Shown: positions 8,006 through 15,719 of the stretch, piece after piece
Numbering within the stretch: the first letter of the stretch is position 1
How the letters are laid out: every line of letters begins with the position of its first letter
From: Nonomuraea antri
Lineage (GTDB): Bacteria; Actinomycetota; Actinomycetes; Streptosporangiales; Streptosporangiaceae
Length of the DNA: 42,696 bases
NCBI RefSeq assembly: GCF_013283785.1
Contig: NZ_JABCPZ010000078.1
Location: forward strand, 1-42,696
Direction: 5' to 3'
Notes under the pieces: model-generated
Told to the model about the DNA's origin: nothing
Databases searched by the model: none
What the model saw: the letters and a program-made list of their open reading frames with translations, nothing else
Position numbers and translations under genes: made by a program

Positions 8006-8818
8006 GTCGATCACGACGTCGGCCAGGATCTCGCAGTCGCCGATCACCTCGGCGCAGCGGATGTCGAGCTCGGGGTGCCCGGCGCCGTAAGCGAGCGCCT
8101 GCGCCCACACGCGCTCCAGCATCCCGCCCGCGAACAGCAGGTACGGCACCACGATCACGCGCTTGGCGCCCAGCCGGCGGCAGCGTTCGAGCCCGCCGGG
8201 CACGCCGGGCGGGGTGACCGACACGAACGCCGTCTCGACGGTCATGTAGTCGTAGGCGTGCGTCTCCCAGAACAACCGCGAGACCCGGTGGATCTCGGCG
8301 TTGGCGGTCGCGTCCGTGGAACCCTCACCGACCAGCACCACCGCGGTCTCGCCCGGCTCGATGTGCCTGGGCGGCTCCTCGACCGGCAGCGAGTCGACCG
8401 AGCGCAGCCTGGGCCTGGCACCGACCAGTTCCAGGTGGCGCGGCTTGACGATCTCGGTGGCGGCCTCGTTCAGCCGCTCGGCCAGCAGCGCGAGCACGCG
8501 CGGGTCGGGGCCGAGCGGGCGGCCGTAGTCGTACATGAGGGTGGGGTGGCGCTGCTGTTCGAGCGCCATGGCGGCGGGGAACTCCTCGCCGACCCTGCTG
8601 AGGCTGAGCGGCAGCGCGACCAGGCGGTGGTGTCCCCTGGCGACCAGGGAGGCCACCGAGTCGCTCAGGCGCGGCGTGGCACGCTCCAGGTAGCCGCCCG
8701 ACACGTCGGCGGCGGTGCGCTCCAGGCGGCAGCGGAGTCTGTGCACGAATCTGCCGAACTCCGCGGCATAGGCGTCATCGTTCGAGCCCTGCCCGATCAG
8801 CAGGAGCGGCGGCTTCAT
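7973..8818 (-). CDS. cbiX: CbiX-type sirohydrochlorin cobalto/ferrochelatase
   Basis: 281 residues, the long two-repeat form. It begins MKPPLLLIGQGSNDDAYAAEF; a second, weaker repeat starts near VVLVGEGSTDATANAEI, followed by VIVVPYLLFAGGMLERV, where family members have metal-binding histidines. The expected His of the first motif (G-H-G/S) is replaced by Gln in IGQGS, so the metal-binding set may be altered. The family inserts Co2+ or Fe2+ into sirohydrochlorin. ATG 8818 has GGAG nine bases upstream, whereas the in-frame TTG at 8845 has no ribosome site. It lies between cobL and cobT, and its 3' end is expanded in tandem copies. Confidence 0.85.
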   Translation of the reverse strand: MKPPLLLIGQGSNDDAYAAEFGRFVHRLRCRLERTAADVSGGYLERATPRLSDSVASLVARGHHRLVALPLSLSRVGEEFPAAMALEQQRHPTLMYDYGRPLGPDPRVLALLAERLNEAATEIVKPRHLELVGARPRLRSVDSLPVEEPPRHIEPGETAVVLVGEGSTDATANAEIHRVSRLFWETHAYDYMTVETAFVSVTPPGVPGGLERCRRLGAKRVIVVPYLLFAGGMLERVWAQALAYGAGHPELDIRCAEVIGDCEILADVVIDRYEEALQLVP

Positions 8819-8887
8819 CGAGGGTGTCTCCGGTGCGTTAGACAAAAGTCACGCGAGGATAACCGATGTGCGGCGGTACGGAACAGG

Positions 8888-10063
8888 TCACCCTGCGTGC
8901 ATGGGCGTCGCGTGGACCACGAAAACCGGGTCTGAAGCGGTCAAACGGTGCGATCCGTCGGGGTTGACGATCAGCTTCGACGCCAGAATCTGGGTGCCTT
9001 CGCCGTGGTATCCCTGCTCGCGCAGCCGGTCGAGCACCGACGGCACCTGCTCGACGTTCCTGAGCGCGCAGACGAGCGTTCTCGGACGGCGGGCTGCGCA
9101 GGCCATGACCACGTCGGCGCCGCCACCGCCGACGAAGACCGCGTCGGGGTCGGGCAGCGGTTCGAGCGCGGGCGGCGCCTGGCCGCGGGTGAGCGCGACC
9201 TTGACGCCGTGGTCGAGCACGCGGGCGCGCAGCCGGGCGCAGGACGCCTCGTCGCGCTCCACGGCCACCACGGCCGCGCCCATGCGCGCGCACTCCACGG
9301 CGATCTCGCCGGCGCCCGCGCCGACGTCCCAGACCAGGTCGCCGAGCCGGGGACCCAGCTTGGCCAGCACGAACGCCCTGACCTCCGGCGGCAGCCCGGT
9401 CGGCGACGGCAGCGCCCACTCCGGCGGCCCCGGCTGGGCGCCCGCCACCCAGCCGGGCTCTTTGGCCTGGTGAAGCGGGTCGAGGACGAGCACCACGTCC
9501 GGGTCCTTCCACGGCCTGGTCGTGGCCTCGCCCATGCGGCTGTGCGTGACCCGTTCATCGGGACCGCCGAGATCCTCGCAGACGATGAGCGCGCGGGGCG
9601 TGGTCGGCGCCAGCTCCCTGGCGATCTCGCCGGGGCCCACGCCGGGCGCGACCACCAGCGCCACCTTGGGGTGCGCGCGGCAGGCGTTGACGACGCGGTT
9701 GAGCTGGCGCGGGCCGGACGGTGCGACGACGAGCGCGTCCTCCCAGTTGAGCCCGGCACAACCGAAAGCGCGCGTGACCAGCGACGTCGCGGGCAGCACG
9801 TCCGGTTTGATGCCGTGCGCGCGTAACGTGCGGACCACTCCGAAGAAGCCCGGATCACCCTCGGCGATCACGACGGCTGGGCCTTCGCCGTGTTCGAGGT
9901 GGTCGTCGAGGGCCTGCAGCAGGGCGCCGTCCGCCGCGACCTGCGCGGTCAGCTTGAGCCGCCCGAGAAGCGCGTCGGGGCCGACGACCAGCCGCGCTTC
10001 GTGCAGCCGGTCGACCGCTCTGGCCGACAGCTCTGATCCGTCCCACCCGACAACCGTGATCAT
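8888..10063 (-). CDS. cobL: Precorrin-6Y C5,15-methyltransferase (decarboxylating), CbiE-CbiT fusion
   Basis: About 391 residues. The CbiE-like domain (about 1-200) has AVVIAEGDPGFFGVVRTL and GLNWEDALVVAPSG. The CbiT-like domain (about 230-390) has a SAM-binding loop VWDVGAGAGEIAVECARMG and DAVFVGGGG. The fused enzyme methylates C5 and C15 and decarboxylates the acetate side chain at C12 in corrin ring synthesis. ATG 10063 gives the usual MITVVGWDGS start; GTG 10087 is an in-frame alternative. It is the first corrin gene in this minus-strand group (cobL, cbiX, cobT, cobA), spaced 69 bp from cbiX. No cobalamin riboswitch is visible upstream. Confidence 0.93.
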   Translation of the reverse strand: MITVVGWDGSELSARAVDRLHEARLVVGPDALLGRLKLTAQVAADGALLQALDDHLEHGEGPAVVIAEGDPGFFGVVRTLRAHGIKPDVLPATSLVTRAFGCAGLNWEDALVVAPSGPRQLNRVVNACRAHPKVALVVAPGVGPGEIARELAPTTPRALIVCEDLGGPDERVTHSRMGEATTRPWKDPDVVLVLDPLHQAKEPGWVAGAQPGPPEWALPSPTGLPPEVRAFVLAKLGPRLGDLVWDVGAGAGEIAVECARMGAAVVAVERDEASCARLRARVLDHGVKVALTRGQAPPALEPLPDPDAVFVGGGGADVVMACAARRPRTLVCALRNVEQVPSVLDRLREQGYHGEGTQILASKLIVNPDGSHRLTASDPVFVVHATPMHAG

Positions 10064-10160
10064 CGTCCGCTCACCGTCCTCACTCACCAGGGTGACGGGT
10101 GCGGGGTGGTTTCACAAAGGGTTCGAAGGTCAGGACGGCGTGCCCTCCGGGCCTTCGGGT

Positions 10161-10270
10161 GAGATCGGCGGGGCGCCCGGGTGAGGTCGGCAGGGTCCTT
10201 AGCGGAGATCGGCGGGGCTCCTGAGCGAGATCGGCCGGGTCCTCAGCTGAGGTCGGCGGGGATGAGGCTG
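10161..10270 (-). repeat. Tandem array (22-bp unit, 5 copies) over the 3' end of the acetyltransferase gene
   Basis: Units start at 10161, 10183, 10205, 10227 and 10249, an exact 22-bp period. On the plus strand each begins GAGRTCGGC. The last unit encodes the terminal residues IPADLS and the array continues past the stop codon toward cobL. The period is 3n+1, unlike the other same-strand arrays here. Confidence 0.85.
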
Positions 10271-11322
10271 TAGACGACGACGTCCTCGCCGCCGAGCGCG
10301 GCCCTGGCCACGCCTTCGCGGACGAATCCGGCCTTCTCCGCGACCCGCTGCGAAGCCAGGTTGGCGACCGACGCTCTGAGCTGGAGGCGGCGGAAGCCCT
10401 GCGCGCCGAACAGCCAGCGGACGACCTCGGCCAGGGCCTCGCCCGCGTAGCCGTTCCCCCTGGCCCAGGGGGCGGTCATGTAGCCGATCTCGGCTGTCCC
10501 ACTGGTCCAGTCGAGGTCGCGCAGGTCCACGTTCGAGACGTAACGTCCGCTGGTGAGCTCTTCGACGGCCCAGGCCAGGCCCGCGCCCCTCGTCCTGGTG
10601 TGTTCCGAGCCGGCGATGAACGCCCGCGCGTTCTCCTCGGTGTAGCCGCTCGGTATGCCCGTGAGCGCCTGGGTCAGCGGGTCGGCGGCGGTCGCCGCCA
10701 GGTCGGCGGCGTCCGATTCCGCGTACGGCCGCAGCAGCAGCCGCTCGGTGCGCAGCTCCGTCCTGGGCAGTGCGGGACCCGGGTCGCCGCTGTCGCCGCG
10801 CAGCCGGCCGAAGACGACCAGGTCGTGCGGCCCGTCCGGCTCCAGGACCGCGGCCCGCAGCACGCCTTCCCAGGTGAAGCCGGACTTCTGCGCCACGCGG
10901 AGCGAGGGCAGGTTGTCCAGGTTTGCGGTCAGGTCGACCCGGCGCAGGTCGGTGGTGGCGAACACCTGCTCCACCAGTCCGCGCACGGCTTCGGTGGCGA
11001 ATCCGCGGCCGCGGTACAGCGGGTGCACGCCGTAGCCGACCTCGGTGGTGCCGGCCGTCCAGGAGGTCTTGAACAGGCTGATGGCGCCAAGGATGAGCCC
11101 GTCCGCGTCGGTCATGGCCAGATGGATGCCCTGACCGGATCGGCGAAGTTCGTGCACCCCGTCGGAGAGCCACTGGGCGACGCCCGAGGCGCGGGCGGGA
11201 GCGCCGGGAGGAAGGAACGCGACCCCGGATTTCACGACGGATCGGACGCGATCGGCATCACCGGTGCCGAACGGGCGCAGGACGAGCCGCCGGGTGGCGA
11301 TCGTCACGTCAGGTGCGAACAC
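10243..11322 (-). CDS. Tandem two-domain GNAT (RimJ/RimL-type) N-acetyltransferase
   Basis: About 359 residues made of two homologous acetyltransferase domains. Domain one starts TRRLVLRPFGTGDADRV, with acetyl-CoA motif VGYGVHPLYRGRGFATEAVR. Domain two starts TERLLLRPYAESDAADL, with IGYMTAPWARGNGYAGEAL. Both keep the RGxG/A loop, so both may bind acetyl-CoA. Family members acetylate N-termini of ribosomal proteins, antibiotics or small amines; the substrate cannot be read here. The start is uncertain: GTG 11322 is chosen, and GTG 11337 or 11307 are possible, none with a strong ribosome site. It is divergent from the DUF2795 gene, and its 3' end lies in a 22-bp array. Confidence 0.85.
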   Translation of the reverse strand: MFAPDVTIATRRLVLRPFGTGDADRVRSVVKSGVAFLPPGAPARASGVAQWLSDGVHELRRSGQGIHLAMTDADGLILGAISLFKTSWTAGTTEVGYGVHPLYRGRGFATEAVRGLVEQVFATTDLRRVDLTANLDNLPSLRVAQKSGFTWEGVLRAAVLEPDGPHDLVVFGRLRGDSGDPGPALPRTELRTERLLLRPYAESDAADLAATAADPLTQALTGIPSGYTEENARAFIAGSEHTRTRGAGLAWAVEELTSGRYVSNVDLRDLDWTSGTAEIGYMTAPWARGNGYAGEALAEVVRWLFGAQGFRRLQLRASVANLASQRVAEKAGFVREGVARAALGGEDVVVYSLIPADLS

Positions 11323-11346
11323 GTCGGCAGGGTACACGTTCGCGAT

Positions 11347-11370
11347 GTTTGCCCACGAAAGCGGGGGTAG
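11347..11370 (+). promoter_or_regulatory. Stress-sigma (SigB/SigF-type) promoter
   Basis: GTTT at 11347-11350 and GGGTAG at 11365-11370 are separated by 14 bp, close to the actinobacterial general-stress sigma consensus GTTT-N14-17-GGGTAT. It ends 27 bp before the DUF2795 start, and GAGAGGAG (11381-11388) is that gene's ribosome site. A stress promoter suits a hibernation-factor operon. Confidence 0.6.
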
Positions 11371-11397
11371 GGGCGCAATTGAGAGGAGTGACGAACC

Positions 11398-11805
11398 ATG
11401 GAACGTGGGAGTGACAAGCACGGTCCTCGGCTGGACGACCAGCAGAAGCACGAAACGGAGGGCATGGTTCGCGGCGGCGGCACCACGCATGCCGAGGAGT
11501 GGAAGGAACCGGAGGCCATGCCGGTTCCCGGCGAGGAGACGGCGTCGTCCTACCCCCCTGGACACGAGCCCGGCACGCCCGAGGGCATCACGCAGCGCGG
11601 TGTCGATATCCGCAGCGAACTGGCCAAATGGCTCAGCGACGCACACTGGCCCGCGACCAAGGACGAACTTCTCCAGCATGCGGAGAACATGGACGCGCCT
11701 GACGAGATCGCGGACATGGTGAGCTCCCTGCCCGATCGGAGCTACATCAACGTGGCCGAGGTCGCCAAGACCCTCGGGCTCGGTGTGGAGAAGCGGAGGT
11801 GGTGA
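11398..11805 (+). CDS. DUF2795 domain protein
   Basis: 135 residues. The first 65 are hydrophilic and probably disordered. Residues about 70-132 form a DUF2795 domain, seen in ELAKWLSDAHWPATKDELLQ, DEIADMVSSLPDRSYINVAEV and a basic end, VEKRRW. The family is small, helical and abundant in actinobacteria with no established activity. ATG 11398 has GAGAGGAG nine bases upstream. It is followed after 3 bp by the Balon/Rv2629-like gene, and both lie behind a stress-type promoter, so a role in dormancy or stress physiology is a reasonable inference. Confidence 0.88.
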   Translation: MERGSDKHGPRLDDQQKHETEGMVRGGGTTHAEEWKEPEAMPVPGEETASSYPPGHEPGTPEGITQRGVDIRSELAKWLSDAHWPATKDELLQHAENMDAPDEIADMVSSLPDRSYINVAEVAKTLGLGVEKRRW

Positions 11806-11808
11806 CCG

Positions 11809-12819
11809 GTGCGGCTCGATTTCATCCGGCCGTTGTACGAGCGTCGCGGGCCCTACGCGTCGGTGTATCTCGGCGCGATCACGCGTCCTGAGCGTGAGAC
11901 TCACTGGCACAGCGTGCGCGACCAGCTCGACCATGCCGATCCCGGCACCATGGACGTCCTGGAGACCGAGGCGCTGAAGAGCGCGACCGGGCGGGCGATC
12001 TTCGCCACGCACGGGGAGGTCGTGCTGGCCGAGTCGCTGGACACCCAGCCGTACGAGCTGGGCATGTGGGCGCCGCTGCCTCATGTGACGCCGATGCTGC
12101 GTTACCGGGGTGAGAACGTTCCACACATCCGGGTCATCATGGATCACGCGGGCGCCGAGGTGACCGTGTTCGGCGGCGGGTCGCCGCGCAAGGCCACGAT
12201 CGAGGCCCAGGACTGGCCGCTGCAGAAGACCGCGCAGGGCGGCTGGTCGCAGACGCGCTACGAGCGCGGCGTCGAGGACTCCTGGGAGAAGAACGCCGAA
12301 GCCGTCGCGCACGTGATCGACGAGCAGGTACGGCGGCTCGGCATCGAGCTGATCATCATCGCCGGCGAGCCGAAGTCCCGCTCGTACCTGTTGCATCATC
12401 TCGGCACGCAAGCCGCCGACCGGGTGATGATGGTCGAACACGGCAGCCGCTCCAACCACGGACAGTTCGCCGAAGACGCGGAGAAAGCGCTCGACGACTG
12501 GCTCGGCCGCAAGCACGCGGAACTGCTCGACCGGCACGCCGAGTCGGCAGGACCCGTCGGGCTGTCGCAGGTCGCGCAGGCATTGCGGGACGGCCGGGTG
12601 CACGCCGTGCTCACGCCGGGCGAGCTGCCGCAGGAGATCTGGATCGGCGAGGGCGGGGCTCAGCTCTCCACCGATCCGGCCGAACTGCGCCGCTGGGGCG
12701 TGGACGAGCCGGTCAAGGAACGCGCGGACTCGGCGCTGGCCAGGGCGACCGCCATGACGGACGCCGAGCTGTGGTTCACCGACCAAGTCTCGGACGTGGC
12801 CGCCGTGCTCAGATACTGA
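11809..12819 (+). CDS. Rv2629/Balon-like ribosome hibernation factor (bacterial eRF1-like family)
   Basis: 336 residues from GTG 11809. The protein follows the actinobacterial Rv2629 family (archaeo-eukaryotic release factor-like, Vms1/Ankzf1 group): an N-terminal domain, a central segment QGGWSQTRYERG where eRF1-like proteins carry the GGQ loop, and a C-terminal domain with EELVTPGELP-like text (AVLTPGELPQEIWIGEGG). Balon and Rv2629-type proteins bind the ribosomal A site in resting cells; the loss of canonical GGQ fits a non-hydrolysing factor. It is probably cotranscribed with the DUF2795 gene 3 bp upstream. Its stop overlaps the 3' end of the convergent lutC gene by 11 bp. Confidence 0.85.
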   Translation: MRLDFIRPLYERRGPYASVYLGAITRPERETHWHSVRDQLDHADPGTMDVLETEALKSATGRAIFATHGEVVLAESLDTQPYELGMWAPLPHVTPMLRYRGENVPHIRVIMDHAGAEVTVFGGGSPRKATIEAQDWPLQKTAQGGWSQTRYERGVEDSWEKNAEAVAHVIDEQVRRLGIELIIIAGEPKSRSYLLHHLGTQAADRVMMVEHGSRSNHGQFAEDAEKALDDWLGRKHAELLDRHAESAGPVGLSQVAQALRDGRVHAVLTPGELPQEIWIGEGGAQLSTDPAELRRWGVDEPVKERADSALARATAMTDAELWFTDQVSDVAAVLRY

Positions 12820-13471
12820 CGATCACTTCCAGGGTTCTCGGGCCGTGCACGCCTTCGACCCGGTTCAGCTCGATGTCGCTGGTGGCCGAGGGGCCGCTGA
12901 TCCAGGTGAGCGGGCGGGCCGGGTCGAGCGCCGCCACGGCCTCCGGCACGCCCGGGACGATCTGGGCGGCGCGGACGACGCACAGGTGGTAGTCCGGTAC
13001 GAGCGTCTGCGCCCTGGTTCCTTGGCCGGGGCCGGAGTCGAGCACGATCGTGCCGGTTTCCGCGATCGCCACCGCGCAACCGGTGATCACGCCGTCGGCC
13101 TCATGCAGGCCGACCTGCTCGGCCTCGTGCAGGCGGGCTGGCTCAGCCTCGTGCAGGCCAGCCGACCCGGCCTCGTGCAGGCCGGCCTGCTCGGCCTCAT
13201 GTATGCCGACCGCCTTGGCCCGCCACTGGGGGTCGAGGCCCTCGGGGAGGATCATGCGGCGGCCGGCCACCAGCTCGGCGATCTTCCCAGGCACGTCGGC
13301 GGCCGGGATCACGTGCACCGTGGCCCGGTAGTCATCGACCCGCTCGGCGAACAGCCCGACCAGGTCGCCGCCTTGGTGCGCGGCCCGGTAAGTCCGGGTG
13401 ATCCCGACTTCCGGTGCTCCGGCCACGGCTCTCCTGATTCTGGCCAGGATCTCCGCACGCGCGTCACTCAT
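12809..13471 (-). CDS. lutC: Lactate utilization protein LutC with inserted 8-residue repeats
   Basis: 220 residues, an LutC/YkgG (LUD domain) protein. The conserved core ITGCAVAIAETGTIVLDSGPGQGT and the end WISGPSATSDIELNRVEGVHGP are intact. It works with LutA and LutB to oxidise L-lactate to pyruvate. Residues about 85-125 are a run of degenerate 8-residue repeats based on GLHEAEQA, encoded by an exact 24-bp array; other LutC proteins have a short linker there. ATG 13471 overlaps the lutB stop as ATGA. The 3' end overlaps the convergent Rv2629-like gene by 11 bp. Confidence 0.92.
   Translation of the reverse strand: MSDARAEILARIRRAVAGAPEVGITRTYRAAHQGGDLVGLFAERVDDYRATVHVIPAADVPGKIAELVAGRRMILPEGLDPQWRAKAVGIHEAEQAGLHEAGSAGLHEAEPARLHEAEQVGLHEADGVITGCAVAIAETGTIVLDSGPGQGTRAQTLVPDYHLCVVRAAQIVPGVPEAVAALDPARPLTWISGPSATSDIELNRVEGVHGPRTLEVIVSI
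13098..13217 (-). repeat. In-frame tandem array (24-bp unit, 5 copies) inside lutC
   Basis: Units start at 13098, 13122, 13146, 13170 and 13194, exactly 24 bp apart, each beginning GCCTC on the plus strand. They encode five versions of an 8-residue helix-prone segment (xGLHEAEx). The reading frame is kept through all copies. Confidence 0.9.
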
Positions 13472-14871
13472 TCCGCTCCTCCCCCGCGCTGGGTCCGCTC
13501 CCACCAGTCCCTGAAGGACTCTTCCGGGATTTCCGGCACGTCCCTGGTGTCCGTCCAGGCGGCCGCCGGGCCGGGGAGCCGCTTTGGCACCAGGTTGCGG
13601 ACGCGGGCGGCCAGGCGCTGGGCCTTGGCGAGGCGTACGTGGTCGTTGAGAATCCAGCCCGCGACCTTCATCCCGGCCCGTTCCGCCGGGCCGTGCGGCG
13701 CCTTGGCCCGCAGGTCGACCAGCACCTCGGGGATGTCGATGGCGACCGGGCACACCTCGAAGCAGGCGCCGCAGAGGCTGGAGGCGTACGGGAGCGAGGC
13801 GTCCAGGTCCGTGGACATGCCCCTGAGCTGCGGGGTCAGGATCGCGCCGATCGGGCCGGGATAGACCGAGCCGTACGCGTGGCCGCCGGCGCGCTCGTAG
13901 ACCGGGCAGACGTTCAGGCAGGCCGAGCAGCGGATGCAGCGCAGCGCCTGGCGGCCGACCTCGTCGGCGAGCACGTCCGTGCGGCCGTTGTCGAGCAGCA
14001 CCAGGTGGAAGTCCTGGCCTTCCACCGAGCCGGTCCACATGCTGGTGTACGGATTCATCCGCTCGCCTGTGGAGCTTCGCGGTAGAAGCTGGAGGAAGAC
14101 CTCCAGATCCCGCCAGGTGGGCAGGAGCTTCTCGATGCCGACGACGCTGATGAGCGTTTCCGGCAGGGTCAGGCACATACGTCCGTTGCCTTCCGATTCC
14201 AGCACCACCAGCGTGCCGGTCTCGGCCACCATGAAGTTCGCGCCGGAGATCGCCACCTTGCTTCTGAGGAAGCGTTCGCGCAGGTGGAGCCGGGCCGCCT
14301 CGGCCAGCTCGCGGGGCTCGTCGCTGAGGCCGGGCGGCGCCTCCGGCATCTTGTCTAGGAAGATCTCCCGGATCTCCGACCGGTTGCGGTGGATCGCCGG
14401 GACCAGGATGTGGCTGGGGAGGTCGTCGCCGAGCTGCACGATCAGCTCGGCGAGGTCCGTCTCGTAGGCCGTGATGCCTTCTGCGGCCAGCGCCTGGTTG
14501 AGCTCGATCTCCTGGGTGGCCATCGACTTGACCTTGACCACCTCGGTCTCGCCGGTGGCTTTGACCAGGCCGGCGACGATGCGGTTGGCTTCGTCCGCGT
14601 CTCTGGCCCAGTGGACGTGCCCGCCCGCCCTGGTCACCGCTTCTTCCAGTTGGAGCAGGTACGTGTCGAGATGGCGGAGCGTGTGGTCCTTGATGGCCTT
14701 GCCGGCGGCACGCAGTTCCCGCCAGTCGGGCAGTTCCTGCACGACGCTCGCGCGCTTGCCGCGGATGGTGTGGGTGGCTTTCCTGAGGTTGTAGCGGAGC
14801 TGGGAGTTCTGTACTGCCTTGGCGGAGTTCTTCGGGAAGTCTCCCGGCATGCCGAGAAAGGTCGCGCTCAT
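13468..14871 (-). CDS. lutB: Lactate oxidation iron-sulfur protein LutB
   Basis: 467 residues. The N-terminal LUD domain includes KVKSMATQEIELNQAL and KVAISGANFMVAETGTLVVLESEGN. Two ferredoxin-type clusters follow: CIRCSACLNVCPVYE near residue 315 and CGACFEVCPVAID near 370. A C-terminal region ends in a WWERTQRGGG-like tail typical of LutB. It transfers electrons in L-lactate oxidation with LutA and LutC. ATG 14871 overlaps the lutA stop as ATGA, and its own stop overlaps the lutC ATG, so the three genes are translationally coupled. The open frame extends further upstream only as the complement of lutA. Confidence 0.95.
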   Translation of the reverse strand: MSATFLGMPGDFPKNSAKAVQNSQLRYNLRKATHTIRGKRASVVQELPDWRELRAAGKAIKDHTLRHLDTYLLQLEEAVTRAGGHVHWARDADEANRIVAGLVKATGETEVVKVKSMATQEIELNQALAAEGITAYETDLAELIVQLGDDLPSHILVPAIHRNRSEIREIFLDKMPEAPPGLSDEPRELAEAARLHLRERFLRSKVAISGANFMVAETGTLVVLESEGNGRMCLTLPETLISVVGIEKLLPTWRDLEVFLQLLPRSSTGERMNPYTSMWTGSVEGQDFHLVLLDNGRTDVLADEVGRQALRCIRCSACLNVCPVYERAGGHAYGSVYPGPIGAILTPQLRGMSTDLDASLPYASSLCGACFEVCPVAIDIPEVLVDLRAKAPHGPAERAGMKVAGWILNDHVRLAKAQRLAARVRNLVPKRLPGPAAAWTDTRDVPEIPEESFRDWWERTQRGGGAE

Positions 14872-15632
14872 GAGGTGTCCCCCGTGGCGGCGAGGACCTC
14901 CGCTGCGGTGTTCTCCGTGGTCGCGAGGATCTCCGCCAGGTGCATGATCCTGACGCCGGTCCACTGCCGGCGCAGCGTGCCGCCGATATGCATCAGGCAC
15001 GAGTTGTCGGCCGCGCACAACACCTCGGCGCCGGTGTCGAGGACATTGCGTACCTTGTCGGCGCCCATGGCTGCCGAGACGGCCGGGTTCTTCACCGCGA
15101 ACGTGCCGCCGAAGCCGCAACACTCCTCGGCCGCCGGGAGCGGGACCAGTTCCAGGCCCTTGACGTGCTGGAGCAGCCTGGTGGGCCGGTCGGCGAGGCG
15201 GAGGCCGCGGAGAGAGTGGCATGTCGGGTGATATGTCACCCGGTGCGGGAAATATGCCCCTACGTCTTCTCTCTTCAGGACGTCCAGCAGGAACTCGCTC
15301 AGCTCGTACACGCGGGGAGCAACCTCCGCAATGGCCATCGCGCCCCGGCTTCCCGGCCGCACCAGCTTCGGGTACTGCTCGCGGACCATCGCGGCACACG
15401 AGCCCGACGGCGCCACGACCGCGTCGTACCCGGCGAACACCTCGGTGAAGTGACGCGCCAGCCGCACCCCGTCCTCGCGGTAGCCCGTGTTGACGTGCAT
15501 CTGCCCGCAGCAGGTCTGGGCGACCGGGAAGTCCACCTCACACCCCAGCCTGCGCAGCAGCGACACCACGGCCTTGCCGGTGCCAGGGAAGAGCGTGTCG
15601 TTCACACACGTGACGAACAGGGCGACTCGCAC
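14868..15632 (-). CDS. lutA: Lactate oxidation Fe-S oxidoreductase subunit LutA
   Basis: 254 residues with two cysteine-rich CCG domains: QTCCGQMHVNTGY in the first half and EECCGFGGTFAVKNP in the second, the pattern of LutA/GlpC/HdrB-type proteins that bind a non-cubane or 4Fe-4S cluster. It is the first gene of lutABC, which oxidises L-lactate in the cytoplasm. The start is GTG 15632 with AGGAGA six bases upstream. The promoter region shared with the divergent FadR-type regulator holds two identical operators, so repression by that regulator is expected. Confidence 0.95.
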   Translation of the reverse strand: MRVALFVTCVNDTLFPGTGKAVVSLLRRLGCEVDFPVAQTCCGQMHVNTGYREDGVRLARHFTEVFAGYDAVVAPSGSCAAMVREQYPKLVRPGSRGAMAIAEVAPRVYELSEFLLDVLKREDVGAYFPHRVTYHPTCHSLRGLRLADRPTRLLQHVKGLELVPLPAAEECCGFGGTFAVKNPAVSAAMGADKVRNVLDTGAEVLCAADNSCLMHIGGTLRRQWTGVRIMHLAEILATTENTAAEVLAATGDTS

Positions 15633-15650
15633 GACTCTCCTCTCAAGGTA

Positions 15651-15677
15651 TGGTCAGACCACAAGTTGGTCAGACCA
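15651..15677. promoter_or_regulatory. Double FadR/LldR-type operator between lutA and its regulator
   Basis: TGGTCAGACCA occurs twice, at 15651-15661 and 15667-15677. Each copy is a perfect palindrome around the central base and fits the TGGTnnnACCA consensus of FadR-subfamily GntR regulators such as LldR. The copies are 16 bp apart centre to centre, between the divergent starts at 15632 (-) and 15720 (+), so one site pair can control both directions. Confidence 0.85.
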
Positions 15678-15719
15678 TATCCGACACTGCCTTTCCCGGC
15701 CAGCATCAGGGAGACCTCG

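Noticed and set aside
8819..10242. Cobalamin riboswitch controlling the cob genes
   Set aside because: The gaps before cbiX and cobL are short or filled by the 22-bp array, with no B12-box-like text.
11323..12786. Long minus-strand extension of the acetyltransferase frame
   Set aside because: It lies antisense to the DUF2795 and Rv2629-like genes, which have clear domain content and ribosome sites. It is a high-GC shadow frame.
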